The translations under genes were made by a program, and so were the position numbers. Below are positions 9,501 through 24,500 of a DNA stretch of 64,000 bases, piece after piece; positions within the stretch are counted from its first letter, which is position 1, and the number at the start of each line of letters is the position of its first letter. The stretch is from NCBI RefSeq assembly GCF_023091745.1, contig NC_068934.1, positions 18,430,434 through 18,494,433 of the forward strand, given 5' to 3'. This stretch comes from Budorcas taxicolor (lineage: Eukaryota; Chordata; Mammalia; Artiodactyla; Bovidae). A model generated the notes under the pieces. It worked only from the letters and a program-made list of their open reading frames with translations, had not been told where the DNA came from and made no database searches.

Positions 9501-12500
9501 ACGGGCGAGAGTAAGCGTGGATGAGAGGAGGAAAAGGAAGTCATGAGGTCGCTGCTACACTTTGCTATTGCTATGCTTGCCACTCAGCGCTTTAATGATT
9601 TTACCTGTGCACAAGAATCTAGTGACCAGATCATAGCTCAGGGTGGCTGGAGTCATGTCTGGCACTGACTTTAGTGTTTCTGGGCTTCAGGGTCCTCTTC
9701 CTTAATATGCAGGTAAACAGCATCTACCGCCAACATTCGTTCAAATACAGTATTTATCAATTGCCTCCTGTGCTAATATGCACTGTTCTAAGTCCTGGAG
9801 AGGCAGTTGAGGAAGACATTTACAGCCCTTGTCCTCGAAGGAGTTGGTGGGGGCAGATAAGTTTCATATTGTGATGAGGTCTGAAAGAAGTAGAGAGCGA
9901 CTACCCGGCAAGACTATATTCTTAGGAGATGATTTTTGAGTTGAAAGCTGTAGGGTGCAGAAGAATAAGCAATGTGAAAAGTAGTTCCAGGTATAGGAAA
10001 GAGGGAAAAGGCCTTGTGGTAAGAAAGAACTCAGTATTCTAGGAACAGAAAGTGACCATCGTGACTGAAGAGCAGTAAGGAATGGAGTAGACGGGGCCAG
10101 GTCACTCAGGTTTAGACCAGTGTTGACACATGGATGCAAAACCAGGCTGAAAGCATGGAAACAACCACCAGGTGTATACAGTGGGTACTCAATATTTACT
10201 GATGTTGGCGTCCACATTCTGTTCATCCTAATTTTTCTCCTTTGACTTTTTCCCTCTTTCCTTTTCTCCCTATGGATCTCCCTACTCCAGTTCCCAGTTT
10301 AGGATTTGGTTTATTGGTATCCTTTAGTTCAAGATCTTGGTGACCCCTTGTTGGGTATGAAAGAGCTGTGTGTATAGAATGTAAACACGTAGTGATGTAT
10401 ATATAAGCAATGAAGTGTTTATGTAGGTTTAGCAAAATGAATTACAGGAGCTTGGAAAAGGGGTTTGGCAGTTGAACTTTGCAGAACTGAAATAAAAAAA
10501 CATCTTTTCCTTTTAAAAGCAAATTGGAAAAAAAATCTTTCTAAATATGAAGAAAGTTCCTTTCAAATCCGAATGAAAGGGAATTTTTCTTTTTAAACTG
10601 TGCATATAAATCGACGTTCCTTGCTTTAGTTACTTCAGCCCAGAAATGTGTCTTCAGTGTGGTTATTTTGAATACTGCTCTTGGTCCAGGATTAAGAATG
10701 TGTACAGTTGTAGTTGATGGTCTGCTTCTCAAACAGGAAGACCCTGGGGTGTGAGAGAGAAGCTGCAGGATAAATGCAAAAGTATTCACCAAAGTGTTTT
10801 TGTTGTCATTGTTCAGTCACCAAGTTGTGTCTGACTCCTGACTCTTTGCGACCCCGTGGACTGACTGCAGCATGCCAGGCTTCCCTGTCCCTGTGCCTTT
10901 TTATACAGTTCATGGGGTTCTCATGGCAAGTATACTGGGGTGGTTTGCCATTCCCTCCAGTGGATCACATTTTTTCAGAACTCTCCACTATGACCTGTCT
11001 GTCTTGGCTGGCCCTGCATGGCATGGCACATAGCTTCATTAAGATGCACGCCCCTTTGCCGCGGCAAGGCAGTGATCCGTGAAGGGGACCAAGATGTTTC
11101 CTAAGTGCTATATTATGAACCAGATACTGGGGCTGGGTACTAGAGGGGAGGAAGAAAATGGATATGACCCCTAAGGCTACAGAGTGTAGTTTTGGTTTGG
11201 TTTGGGTTTTTTGGCTGCATTGTACAGCTTGCAGGACTGTAGTTCCCTGACCAGGAATTGAACCTGGGCCTAATGGCAGTGAAAGCTCTTGAGTCCTAAC
11301 CACTGGACTGCCAGAGAACTCCTGTGTAGTTTAGTAAGGATAGCAGTCCCAAAAACAGATCAACATAAGTGTATAATTACATAACAATGCTTATGTTTAG
11401 TGTTATGAAGGGGAAAAATGATATCCTATAAGAAGACTAACAGGGAAGACTTATTTATTTTTTTAAAGTGATGGCAATAAAGTACTTTTTAAAGTAGATT
11501 TATTTATTTATCTTTATTATTTTGGCCATGCCAGGCAGCCCGTGATATCTTAGTTCCCTGACTCAGGGATCAAACCCACATCTCCTGCAGTGGAAGCTTG
11601 GAGTCTTAAGTATTGGACCGCCAATACTCTGGAAGTCCCAAAGACTTACTTTAGATTGGGTATCAGGAAAGGTCTCTGACATATAATGAGGCTTGAAGAC
11701 ATACCTAATAAATGTCTTTTGTTGAACATATGTGTGCATTTCTGTTGAGTATGTTGGGGAGGAAGAAATTTTCATTTACCCTTCTGGCCAGGTTTTTCTG
11801 GCTGGTCTATGAATTAGATTAACAGGAGAAAATCAAACAAAAGTGTAACAGCATGTACATGGGAGAGACTCAGGATAACAGAGTAACTTGCCAAAATGAC
11901 TGAAACCCCCACCTTAAATACTGTCTTCAACTAAAGACAAGCGGATGTTAAGGGTAGTGGTTTGGGACTTCAAAGGGGAGAAAGGCAGTCAACATGAACA
12001 TGGAAAAGCAAACGCTTGGTAAACAAATGTTTGCTGGGCCATGAAAAGACAGTGGGCCAGAGTGGACTCTGATCTCTAGGCTCTGATGAATTTCTTCCAC
12101 CACACCTAGCCCATATTCTTGACCAGCATCAGTGGTGATAGCTCTATTCCAGGAACAAAGCCCTTTGTATAAATTCTTTAGGCACTTAAGAGGGTGCTAA
12201 AAAGTATTCCTGAGTCTTCTGCTTCTTAAAAATAATTAGCTTAAATTAATCCTCTTGCCAAAGAGACACATTTTGCTCCCCTGCAAGTATATATCTAGAA
12301 ATGGAAATGTTAGATCGTAAGATCATTTGTGAATTGTGATTCTGAGAAATCTGTAGGAGATTCGGGTGACATTGTCAGCAGGAAGTTGGAGATGCCTCTC
12401 TCTAGAACTCAGGAAAGAGACCAAGGTTGTGTATGTGATTTGGGAGTCATCATTCCACAGTTCATAGTGGAAGCAGTAAGTGAATAAGATTGTCCAGCGC

Positions 12501-15500
12501 AGAGTAAGCTGTATAGAAGGACCAAGAACTGAACGGAAGGGAACATGGGCTTGATGAATATTGGAATGGCAAGCCATGAAAGAGACATGGAGGAGCTTGG
12601 CTAGGAAACTCATCACAGAGTTGTCATTGTAGAAATATATGAAACATTGGAAAGTATAAATCAGGTTCTGCTGTGGAACTCATTGACTCCGGTGAGTGGT
12701 GAATTCAACAGAATGTATGGAGCCCATCCACACACATATCAGGTGCTGTGCAAGATGTGGAGGGGAAGTGCAGCAGTGAGCAAACAGAAAAATTAACTTT
12801 CGCTAAAGTAGAACAAAGGGTGGCTGAAATGCACCCCAAAATATGCCTCTTTGGCATAAGGATGTGGGGGGACCTATTAATTTGAGGAACTGCAGATAGA
12901 GGAGAAGCTCTGAAAGCTGTCAAAGTTACTTTCAATGGAATACATTAGAAAGGGGGCCTGTATCTGGAAGGTAGCTCTTACCAGAGATCACTTTTTCACC
13001 TAAGAGACTTACCCTTGAGGCAGAGCAGCCTTTGTGTGCCGAACACTTTCTCTTCTCATTTTCCCAAGAGTTACCTTCCCCCTGTCTTTGAAGCCTCAAC
13101 CCCCTTCCGCTCTCCATAGCTCTCAGAATGGTGAGATGAGCCTAAGTCATCTGGCCACCTTATGAGTCTCGTCTCATATCTTCTGGGACTTCTGTACATA
13201 TGTAAATAATTCAAATTTTCTTTTGGGGGGACTTCCCTGGTAGTCTAATGGCTAAGACTCAGTGCTTCCACTGCAGGAGGCATGGGTTCAATCTCTGGTC
13301 AGGGAACTAAGATCCCCTTTGCCCATGGTGTGGCCAAAAATAGATAAGTAAATAGAAATAATTTGTCTTTTTTTTCCCTCCTGTTATTCCACGACTGAAG
13401 TGACTTAGCAGCAAAAGCAGCATTCTGTCTTATGTCAATTTAATTCTTAGGTAAGCCACAGAACCTAGAGGGGTTGAAGGGAAAACAGTTTTCCTCCCCT
13501 ATAGCGCACATACTTGGATATATTTATATTTAGTGAGTGGGAGACTAGTAAACAGTATTTGGAGATAAGGGAAAGACAGGACCATTTTTTTCCCCCACGT
13601 TTTCTGTCTCATGAACCTACCTACTCATCCTTGAAGATCCAGCTTTTGTGAGGCCTTTTCCAGATCATGAATCTTACTAACATTGTTTATGAACAAGAAT
13701 AAGTCGTCTCTGAGCAATAGCCTGAGGGCCTCCCATAAGAAAAAGTATGGGCTTTTAGGTCAGCCTGTGGTTAACTTAGAGACCCTTTTCACTTAGATTC
13801 CCCAGCTTTTCCAGAAGGAAGTCTGGCCTCCAAATAAGTGAAGTGTTTCAGGCTTACATAGTACCTATTTTTGTCTTTATAAGATAGTGAGCTGTGACTA
13901 TGTAAGGGGTGTTGATCCATTTAAAAGCATAATTTTAGAAATGTGAAATTGATAAATATTTTGAACTCTCATTTTATTCATCTGATTGTTTTGAATAGCC
14001 ATTCCACAGATTTTGAAGTACACCGAAACTGGCTTGCTATCACCCACAGTTTGCCAATATCACAGTGGTATTATGAGGTAAGTTGTTAATTTTAACCCTT
14101 ATCATATAAATATTATTGATATTAAAAGAGTTCTCCCTGTGATCTTAGGTTGAATGGATTGTTAAAAAAATTGTATTCTTTCCTCATGTTACCAGACAAA
14201 ATTGGGGCCCCCGTGCCAGGCACACACAAAACCAGTCTACTGACCTGGGTCATGGTGAGGGAAAATACAGTATTTATTGCAGGGCACCAAGCAAAGAGAA
14301 TGGGCATCTAGTGCTTGAAAGACCTGAACTCTCCAGTGGCTTTCAGGCAAGAGATTTTAAAGGCAGCAGTAGGGGGTGAGGGTCACAGGGTACATAATCA
14401 GCTCATGCATATTTTTCTGATTGGTTGGTGGTGAAGTCATAGAGTGATGTTTAGGGAATCTTAATCATCAACCTTTTGGTTCCAGCCTGGGGTCTATGTG
14501 CTGTGGTCAGCATGTAGTTACCATCATCCACCAATTGACGGTATTAGTTTCTGCAGAACAGCTCAAAGATATGAGTCCAGTTGTTATCTGTATCCCTTCA
14601 GGAGGATCTAAAAGTCCTGTGACTTGTTCTAATCATTAACTCCTTGAGTTTGCTCTTTGGAAGGCCAAACAAGAAGTGGGGGCCATGGAGAATCTTATAC
14701 CTGAGTAGACCCCACAGCATTTTGTTTGGTTTCAGTCCCCCCTTTTTGATACTGCTCAATTCCTGAGGAGAATGTGGTGGGACAAGAAAGGGAATAAAGG
14801 GACTTCCCTGGTGGTCCAGTGGTTGGGAGTCTACGTGCCAGTGTAGGGGACAGGGGTTCAATCCCTGGTCCGGGAAGATCCCACATGCCACAGAGCAGCT
14901 AAGCCCGTGCTCCACAGCTGCTGAGTCCACGCTCCCTGGAGTCTGCGGTCTGCAGTAAGAGAAGCCACTGCAATGAAAAGCCTGCACTTCGCAACCGGAG
15001 AGTAGCCCTCACTTGCTGCAACTAGAGAAATCCTCACGTAGCAACGAAGACCCAGCACAGCCAAAAATAAATAAAATTTTTTACAAAGGGAATAAAGTTT
15101 TGGATAGAGAGGTTAATCGCAAACTCTGCAAGGGAGCTCAGTTTTAGGAGGAGTCAGTTTCATTCAGTTCTGCCCTCTGGTACTATTAGGGGACCCCTTT
15201 ACTTCAAAATGAGTTTCCCAAATTTTACAGGGGGAATTATAATATTTGCCACATCCTTTTTGAAACTATATTGGATAGGGAAAAAAGGAAAAGTAGATTC
15301 TAGGCCTGGCTCTGCAGCACCTAGAAAATATATTTCATCTCTCTGAGCCTTGGTTTTTCGTCGGTTACATGAGGATTTGGAATGAATTATTTCTAAGATC
15401 CTGTCTCTCCCTAGCATTTTGTGATTTATGAGGACAGGAATAATGAAATGTGATGTGTAAGTATCTGGCAATATACAAACCATTCTCTCCCATTATTATA

Positions 15501-18500
15501 AAAACCATGTCTCTGTTTTTATTTCTGGTATGAGTTACTAACTTACATCTGATACTTCATGGAAAACAGACGGTAGCTCAGAAATTACTTGATCAAAAAC
15601 AGCACTCTGATGTCAGGGAGGTTTTTTTTTAAGACAACTGCTAAACTCTTTCTGTGAGTTTGTTGTTGCCTTTTGGATTTTTAGGTCAAGTCATAATAGA
15701 CCTTTGTACTGAAAAAGCTTGAGAATAACTGATCTAATTGACCAAATTCCTCTTCACATAATAACACTGCAAGTATTTAATAGGAATGTGAAGGAATTTT
15801 AAGTAAGTAATAATGCAAACCAGTGAGGAAACTTTATGTGTGGCCTAGTAGTCAAGAGGTTGGGCTGTGGTTCCAGACTGTCTAGATTTGACTTTCAGCT
15901 CTGCTGCTTAATACCTGTGCTGGGCAGCCATGCGTAGGCTACTTGACCGCTTAAAGCCTCAGCATCACCAACTATTAATATTAGATGATAATAAATAATT
16001 ATTGGGATAAAGTGAATATAATGTATATGATGTACTGAGAGTAAAAGTGCTTATTAAACATTACTAAAGGTTCTTAATGATTAGCATTATTGATATAATA
16101 ACCTTTAACCTATAAATGAAAAGGCAGTCCCTTGTCTCGCCATTTTTTCCTTTTATCTCTGACTGTTCTTTCTCGGTCTCCTTTGCTAACTCTTCTGAAT
16201 CTAAATACTCTTTCAAAAGCTGGTTTCCTCTGGGCTTCTCTTTGTGGTTCCTTTTTCTTTTAATATTCTATCATTCTTTCTGGATGTTCTCTCCTTTACT
16301 CCTATAATTTTCACTACTACCTATTATTTTAGGTCTAGTTAGGCCAGAGCTGTCACCTGTTATCCATTTATTTTAGATAAAAGAGGTTTATATGAAAAGA
16401 GATTCTAGTAATGGTGTACTTCTTTGTTCTTCCTGCTCTCCTCAGCAGTAACAATGAAAGAACTCAATGGGGCAAAACTCGGTTGGCAGTGAGGCTCACA
16501 GAGGGATGGTAAAGTGTCTGCCGTGGGTTTGGCAGGATCTTTCTGTCATACTGAGGAGAGCAGATATTGAGTAGTAGATTGCCCTGAAGAGCCTTCCTTA
16601 GCCGTGGCTTCTAACCTTCCTTTCTGCTCTGACCTCAGAAGGATTGGTCCCTTGGTTGGGAAAGACAAAAACACCCAAGTAAATGTTTGTGGAATGAACA
16701 CAATTGTTTTGAATCTTTGTTGACCTAAAACTAGTAGACTGACAAGTTATTTTTCCAGCAAAAATGGACTTACTTAGGATCAACAGAGGCTTTCCTGGTG
16801 GCTCAGATGGTAAGAATCTGCCCGCAGGACAGGAGACCTGGGTTTGATCCCTGGGTTGTGAAGATCCCCTGGAGAAGGGAATGGCAACCCACTGCAGTAT
16901 TCTTCCTTGGAGAATCCCATGGACAGAGGAACCTGGCAGGCTACAGTCCATGGGGTTGCAGAGTCGGGCATAACTGAGCAACTAACACACACACAGACAC
17001 ACACACACACCCACAGGAAATCAACAGGAAAAAAAAAAATCAAGAAAATTGCAATTCAGGGTCTTCAACTGTGGCAAGGTCCCTGCACAGCGAGGGCAGG
17101 AGAGCTCCTAGAAAGAGGGGGAAAGGAAGTTGGGAGGGCTGTGGTCAACAAAGAGCCATGGCTTTTCATCAGCTTGAGTTGTGGCAGCCTCGCGTTGGCT
17201 GAGCCAGAGAGACTTTCTTCTTCCTGTTGGGCTCTGCTGTCCTCCTGGGGCCCGAGACCTCCCCCTTCTGGTCAACATGTAGTCACCATCCTCCACTGGG
17301 TGAGGGTCTTAGCTGTTCTAGTAGCTTCCTGAGCTAATGGATTTGGAGTCAGGAGACAGAATATGAGCCCTAGCTCTACCACATGTAAGTGACAGAATTG
17401 GTCACTTGGGAGGAAATGTGAGCTAATAGCTTGCTTGGCTTCCCAGAAGCTGTTTAGGTCAGAGGATGGCTCCACTGGAAGTTCCTGAGGTCAGGAGGAC
17501 CTTCTGGGCTCGGCGGGGGAAGTCTCAGTGGGGAGAAGCAGCAGCATGGAGAGAGGATCTGTGGGGTTAGAGACAGCAAGGGAAGGACAGGGACACTGTT
17601 TTGGGAAAATGACTGTCTCTCGGGCAGCACCTGTTCCTTTTCTCAGTCCTTTTAACGCTTCCTGTTCCCTGTTTTATTTAGAATAATAAATATGTCAATA
17701 AAGTAGGAAAATCTTTTAGACTTCCAGTAAGATAAATGGCCCTTTAAGGGTAGTGTGAGCTCTGACATAGAAACTGTGGCTGGAAACCACGGATGTTAAG
17801 AGTCTAAATTCCTGTTGAACTTCTTGAAATTATATAGACCAGTAATTGCTAAATGTTAAAATATATATATATGTATATATATCTGTACCCTAGCAAGAAG
17901 TCATTTTTAAGCATTTACTACCCAATATGTCTTTATAAATTATAAAAGTACTACTGTATTAATACACTTTAAAAATAGAAATCAAGAAGGATAAGATTAA
18001 AAAATAAAATTTCTGATATTTCTTTCCATTTTTCAGTGGCTCATCTTGTTTATATCCCACACTGGAGACTTGAGATTAGAGAAGGAACATTTCATAAGGG
18101 AGAATTTAGTGGGTGGTTTTGTAGATTGAGTGCCCTATAGAGAGCCTCTGGGCTGGATCAGGGCTGAGGCTTTTGCATTTTATACCTGCCCGGGGCGTAA
18201 ACAGGCTGCTTCTTATTAGGACTTAACGTTTTCATTCTTCCTTATCAGGAACAAAGAGCTAACAAGTTATTTGAGTGTCTCTTCCCTCATTTTATAACAC
18301 AGGAGAGACCCTAAATAATAGCCCCTGTGGGCACCAAGTTAGTACCAAGGGAACCCTTAGTGTACTTCCAGAAGGAGAGGAGCTTTCGATTGAAAAGCCC
18401 CACAGGTGCAGAGTAGAGAGAGAATTGCTATCCCAGCTCTTTAGGTATAAGATCTAGGTTTAGTTTTAGGGACAAGTGATAGAAATAGTAATCACTTTTA

Positions 18501-21500
18501 TAAATTATAATAAATAATATTTATCAATACTTAGTTTGTATCTGATTCAGTACTATACACACACACACAGGTAAGATGTAGTGCAATAATTTATGAGGTG
18601 AGTACTACCATTCTTGCTGTATGAATGCAGGAACTGAAACAAAATACCAAACTATAGTACCATAAAGTTTATATATAGTTTATATGTTTTTGTATAGTTT
18701 ATATATTTTTCATATGATTTATATTTTCATTTAATCATTAGTGACTGTTTATTCATTTAACTAATGATTGTTCGTAATATACCAGGAACTTACTCAGTGT
18801 TCAAGATACAGAAATGACAGGGTGGTTTCTGCTCTGAAGGGTCTTATAACCTAGTGGAGCAAAAGATAAGTAGCATCAGTGTAGCATTTTGTAATTTATA
18901 AATATATTTCACATGTGTTATCTCATGTAGTCCTCACAGTATCTCATTTTACAGGTAGAGAAGTTGTGTCTCTGGGACAGAACTTAAACCCAAGCTAAAG
19001 AATCATTTGTTATACCTTAATTCCATTTTTGGGGCTTCCCTGGTGGCTCAGTGGTAAAGAATCCTCCTGCCAATGAGGGAGACATGGGTTCAATCCCTGA
19101 GTCAGGAAAATACTGTGGAGACGGAAATGGCAACCACTCCTGTATTCTTGCCTGAGAAATCCCATGGACAGAGGAACCTGGCAGGCTACACTCCATGGGG
19201 TCCCAGAAGAGCTGGACATGACTTAGCAACTAAACAGTAATGCTCCCTTTTTATATTTAGATGAATAGAACGATGTCATAAGCAAATCCATTACTACAGG
19301 GTTTCAAATTAATTTTTTTTGAAGTACAGTTGACTCTAAGGAACTTGAAGACTATAAATTTTTCTATTTATGGCATATTTTAAGTGTAATTTCATTTTAT
19401 GTATGTGTGTTTGTTTGTTTGTTTTAAGACCAGAGGATGAAATTTTCCAATCTTTGTATCCTCTTTGTTTATTCAGTTACTTAGGATATATTCTGTCTTC
19501 TGTTTTTACCACAGGCAACTTCAGAGTGGACCTTGGATTACCCGCCCTTTTTCGCATGGTTTGAGTATGCCCTGTCACATGTTGCCAAATATTTTGATCA
19601 AGAGATGCTGAATGTCCGTAATCTGAATTACTCCAGCTCAAGGACCTTACTCTTCCAGAGATTTTCCGTCATCTTTACAGACGCACTCTTTGTGTATGCT
19701 GTCCATGAGTAAGTCTGAGAATGCTATTCCGTGTGGAAGATGTTGAGGAAATGGTATCAGATAGTATTAACCTGTTCTTCACTGTGGGCAAACGAAGTTC
19801 ATATAATAGCAAATGCTGGGACATTTATAACTGTTGTGTTTTAAACTGCACAATGAGCAGTTACAGCTAGCAGTCTAGCTGAATCTTGTGGGAAAAAAAT
19901 GGGGGTTAAGGTGGGGTTACAAGGTAGAGATAGTACAAGATTGTAAATGTTGTGAAAAGTAGGCCCGAGTAGAGTTCCAAGACCATTTCTCCTGCCCAGA
20001 ATGGCTCTACATGCCTCTCTTTCCTGTCTTGTAGCAGGCCACCACATGCTGCTGTGACCTCCCCCATTCTTCAGGATACTCACATACACACAACACAGCA
20101 CACTCATGCACACGCACGCATAGTGCTAACCACCAATGGCGTGTCCGTTCTAGTAAACTCAAGAAATCTTACTGAGTGCTTCTGGTTGCAGTCTCCGGAT
20201 TCGTTCCTTCACAGAGACTTCGTTAATTTTAAGCTGTGTTTATATTATATACTTTTATGTTTTGCACCTTTTACTTATAAGTTGCTTTTAAGTAGTCGAA
20301 TACATATATGTAGAATGTTTTGCACGGTGACTGCCAAATAGTGAGTTCCCAGTCATTGTTGGTCTCTATTCTGTCCTGATACTGAAGCCTACTCATATGA
20401 TTGTGACAGAGAAGTAACTAGTGCCCGTTGTCATAAATAGATCACTTCTGTTTATGTGGCCTTCTCGAGTGAACCTCTTGCCCCATTCAGGAAAGAGTCC
20501 CTTGGGGGTGTTTGAACCTCTGCTCATTCTTATGGAATAACTCCTATTTGGCTCCCTGACCTTTGTTCTGTGTATGACCTGGCAAAAGTTGGAGGAGAAG
20601 GTGATATATCATGTACTCCTTTTAACTCAAAATGTTTAAATTCATGCTCCCAGGGAAGGGGTTTGCAGGCAGAGAGAAAGAGAGTTCATTTCCATCTACA
20701 GTGTAAGAACAGCTAAGATAAAAACTTCAAACAAGGCACTATGCGTAGATTAGTAGCTTACTTAATTTTCTCAATTACCCTGTAAGGTTACTCTCTCTGT
20801 TTATGAGGAAACTCAGGCTGCAGGGAGGAAAAGCAGGACACCTTTTCCTAGCCCCTGTCCAGCTGCATTTTTATTATGTCTGCTTTCACTTTTAGCTTTG
20901 TTTGTTTTCAGGATTTGCTGGCATACAGATGAAACACATTTAAAAAAATCTTTTCATAGAATAATACATTCTTGTTGTCAAAATTTTGGAAAACAGTACA
21001 TATACAGTGGTTCAGATGGTAAAGAATCTGCTTGCAAGATGGGAGAACTGGGTTCAATCCCTGGGTCGGGAAGATCCCCTGGAGGAGGGCATGGCAACCT
21101 ACTCCAGTTTTCTTGCCTGGAGAATCCCATGGACAGAGGATCCTGGGGGGCTGCAGTCCTTGGGATCACAGAGTCGGACACGACTGAGTGACTAACACTT
21201 TCACTTTCACTAAAGTTAACAGGAACCCATATTCCTCCACTTACTGCTATCACTATCAACATTTTGGTGCCTATGGTTTCAACCTCTTTTTGTGTCTGAA
21301 TGTAATTTTTACAAAATAGAAATGGATCGTACTGTTGTCACCTGCTATTGTCACTTAATTACTGTATTCTTTACCTTTAAATGACATACTTTTTTTATAG
21401 GAGTTTTTTTTAACTATTTGGGTAGTTGAAAGCTGCAAGTTTGTGTTTCTATTCTTTTTTTTTCTTCCTATCCCCTCCACCACCCTCTCTCAAACTCTCG

Positions 21501-24500
21501 CTGGCCTATTCTTAATTTGGCTGGTTTGAGGACATATAATTTAGAATGCTGTGTTATCCTGGTCTGCATTTTTTTAGTCTTAAGGACTGAAATAGTGTGT
21601 GTCCTCTCAATTTTCAAAATTCTTTTGGGTTTTTGGTGTTTTAATTTGTTTTATTAAATGAAGACTTTGTTTCATGTCACCGTAGCTGAGAAGGACATGG
21701 AACTGGCCCTGAGGACTTTCTTTCCACTACCACCTTTTTAGGTTCAGGAATGGCATGGACACCCCAATCCTTGTTTCTAATGAACTGACAGGGAAGCAGC
21801 TAAAATTTTTGTAACCCCCTGGAATTACTTGGGAACAGTGACACCCAAAGGCACTTTAACTGAAAAGTTGTCCATATCACCAGAACTGGACACTGTCACC
21901 TTTCTTTTTCTCCCCTGTTGATAACTGGCAACATTGAGCTGTGATTTGGGTGCAGACCTATTGAAGGGCTACAAGAAAGTCTCCTGGAGTCTCTTCCCTC
22001 CTTTTTAAAAAGAAAACCTTCCATGGTCCTTGGGAAGTAAATGTTATACTCTTAGTGAAAGCATCTAGGATATACTGAGTGCTCCATAAATAGTAGCGTC
22101 ATTTCCTTGATCTTTTCTCTCCTCATTCCTCCCGTTTCTTCCTTCCCTTTTTTCCCCTTCATATTTGAATTGATATAAACCTTAGTTTTCCAACTGCTGT
22201 TCAGCCTGAATGTTGCTTTTCGATCATTCATTTTCAAAATAAAATAGTTCCACATTAAAAAGAAAAGAATGCCATGGACAGCTTCTCAGGAATGGCTAAT
22301 AAAACACAACAGAATATATCAGAGCACTCTGTATAAGCACTGTGACGTTCTAATGAAGATAGAAGTCGTTTCTGATTCTTTCCTCGTGTTCCAATTTAGG
22401 TGCTGTAAATGCATTGATGGGAAAAAAGCAGGCAGAGAGCTTACGGAGAAGCCGAAGTTTATTCTGTCAGTACTACTGCTGTGGAACTTCGGGTTGTTAA
22501 TTGTAGACCGTATCCTTGACGTTTTATGCGCTGTTCCCTTATTTATTTGATATGTACTAAAGTATAAGATTAATTCTTTCTGTAATGATGATTCTGAAAT
22601 GTGAGCTGCTTTTGAAAGTGGATATGGGATGGGTTAGTCAGTTCCCCAAACTGTGGTCTCTACGCAGCTTTACCACCCTCTGGTTGTGGAGCACTTGGTC
22701 CCTGAAAAGTTAGTGATGACGTTCGAGAACCAGGTAAATCACCAGGAAAGCAATATACTGGGATTTAGCTGTCTTATATTAATCTAATATACATATCTGA
22801 AATAGTTTATATTATTCTAAATACTTTTTGGAGAAAAGGGCCTATCACAGAATTGCATGTGAATCCTGCTCTTCTCCCCTCTTGGCTTACCCCACGTTAA
22901 TAGGCAAAGTTCTTAAATCCAAAGGGTCTGAATGTAACTAAAATCCAAATGGCAGAAGCCAGATTTCTAGTTTTCATAGACATAGCCAGGTGTGGGTGAG
23001 AGCACCTAGACTTTGGTTTAAGTGTGACCTGAACTCAGATCTCAGTTTTGTCATCTGAGTGACGATAGGCCATAAGTATAGCAATGCTCTGGGCCCTGAC
23101 TACCTCACAGGTTCATTGTATACTTACTGACAACGAAATGCTGCATGAAATGGCCTTTGGTAGCTGTTAGGTCCCTTCCTTTCTCATCCCTGATTCTAGA
23201 AGACAAAACAAAACAAAACTCCTTTGGCTGTTCATTCTTTAACTTTTGGAAAATAGGGGAAGGTTTCCTGGTTTTCTACTTAAACATAAATTTTAATTTA
23301 AAAGTTTGTCCAGAATTTTACAATTTATACAAAACACTGTTATGCGAAGTCCAAACTGGTAATAATATGTTGTCTTTAATTTACCTGAAAAGTAAGCACT
23401 TGTAACTTTGATGCTCAGTGTGCTGGCACAGTTCATTGTGAATTTGGTATCCTTTGTTTCCTTTCCTTGACCTAAGTCCAGATATTCACTTCCAGTACAA
23501 TGGTTTTTTATCTGGATTAATGCTGCTCTCCATTGCACGATTCTTTCAGGTAAACACAGAATAGGCTAATTATATTAGTTTGGTTTTTAGCTTGTAAAGG
23601 TGATAGGTAAATTTATTTGACCAACTGTTTTCCATTGCCAAGTGCTATTCACACTTTTATTGAGTATTTCTCACAAATTCCGTCTTCTCTTTTAGTAATA
23701 CTTTTCTCCATTTTACAGAGGAGAAAATTATACTCTAAAAACTTGTTAGGGTGTGGCAGGCCTGAAATAAACTTGAGTTTATATATTTGGTTCAGATCAT
23801 TTGTCCAGAAAGGAAGTCTTCCATAGTTTATACAGAATAGTAACTGTGATGGTGGGGCCTTACCCATCAGAAGCATGTAGCATAGTGTAATGGAAAGTAT
23901 GGGATTTGGAACTGAAAGACCTGGGTTGAAATCTTGAATAACCCAAACAAGCTCTGTGACTCAGACAAGTTATTCAAAAGCATTGGTTGCTTCAGATTGG
24001 GTCCATTATATGTAATATCTTATTGAGTAAACCTTGCAACTATTGTGTGAAGTTGTTAAAATTATCCTCCTTTCTTTAGAGGAGGAAAACAGGTAATTTA
24101 GATTTCTGGACATCTCCTCATCTCTGGGATTGGGTTTTAGGAATCTCCAGGGAATATTGATATACCATCAGGTTTGGGAACCATCAACCCAAGGCAAGTC
24201 TTCCAACCCTCCCAGGCTCAGTTTTCTCATCCATAAAATAAAATTGACCCTTGATACATTCTGTTTATTAAATGGGGCCACTTACCTCACAGGGACTTTG
24301 GAAAGATCAAATTCAGTAATCTTTTTTAAAGTTCTTTATCAACTATAAATGTCTGGATAAGTTTTTTTTCTTTTAACCATTATAAGCCACACTATACATA
24401 GATCATAATTGGCGTTCAATGAGTGAAGGGTGAATGGTTGTTGAACAAATGAACTAAAGTTTAGCTGTAGAACCAGCTGGACTTTCTCTGAATCTTAAAT

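Noticed and set aside
9251..9583. 110-codon minus-strand ORF over the ALG8 promoter
   Set aside because: CpG-island sequence is poor in stops. There is no family resemblance, and it overlaps ALG8 exon 1.
16787..17010. tRNA-like A/B boxes in SINE heads as tRNA genes
   Set aside because: They are tRNA-Glu-derived SINE heads followed by BovA or CHR bodies; no intact cloverleaf is present.
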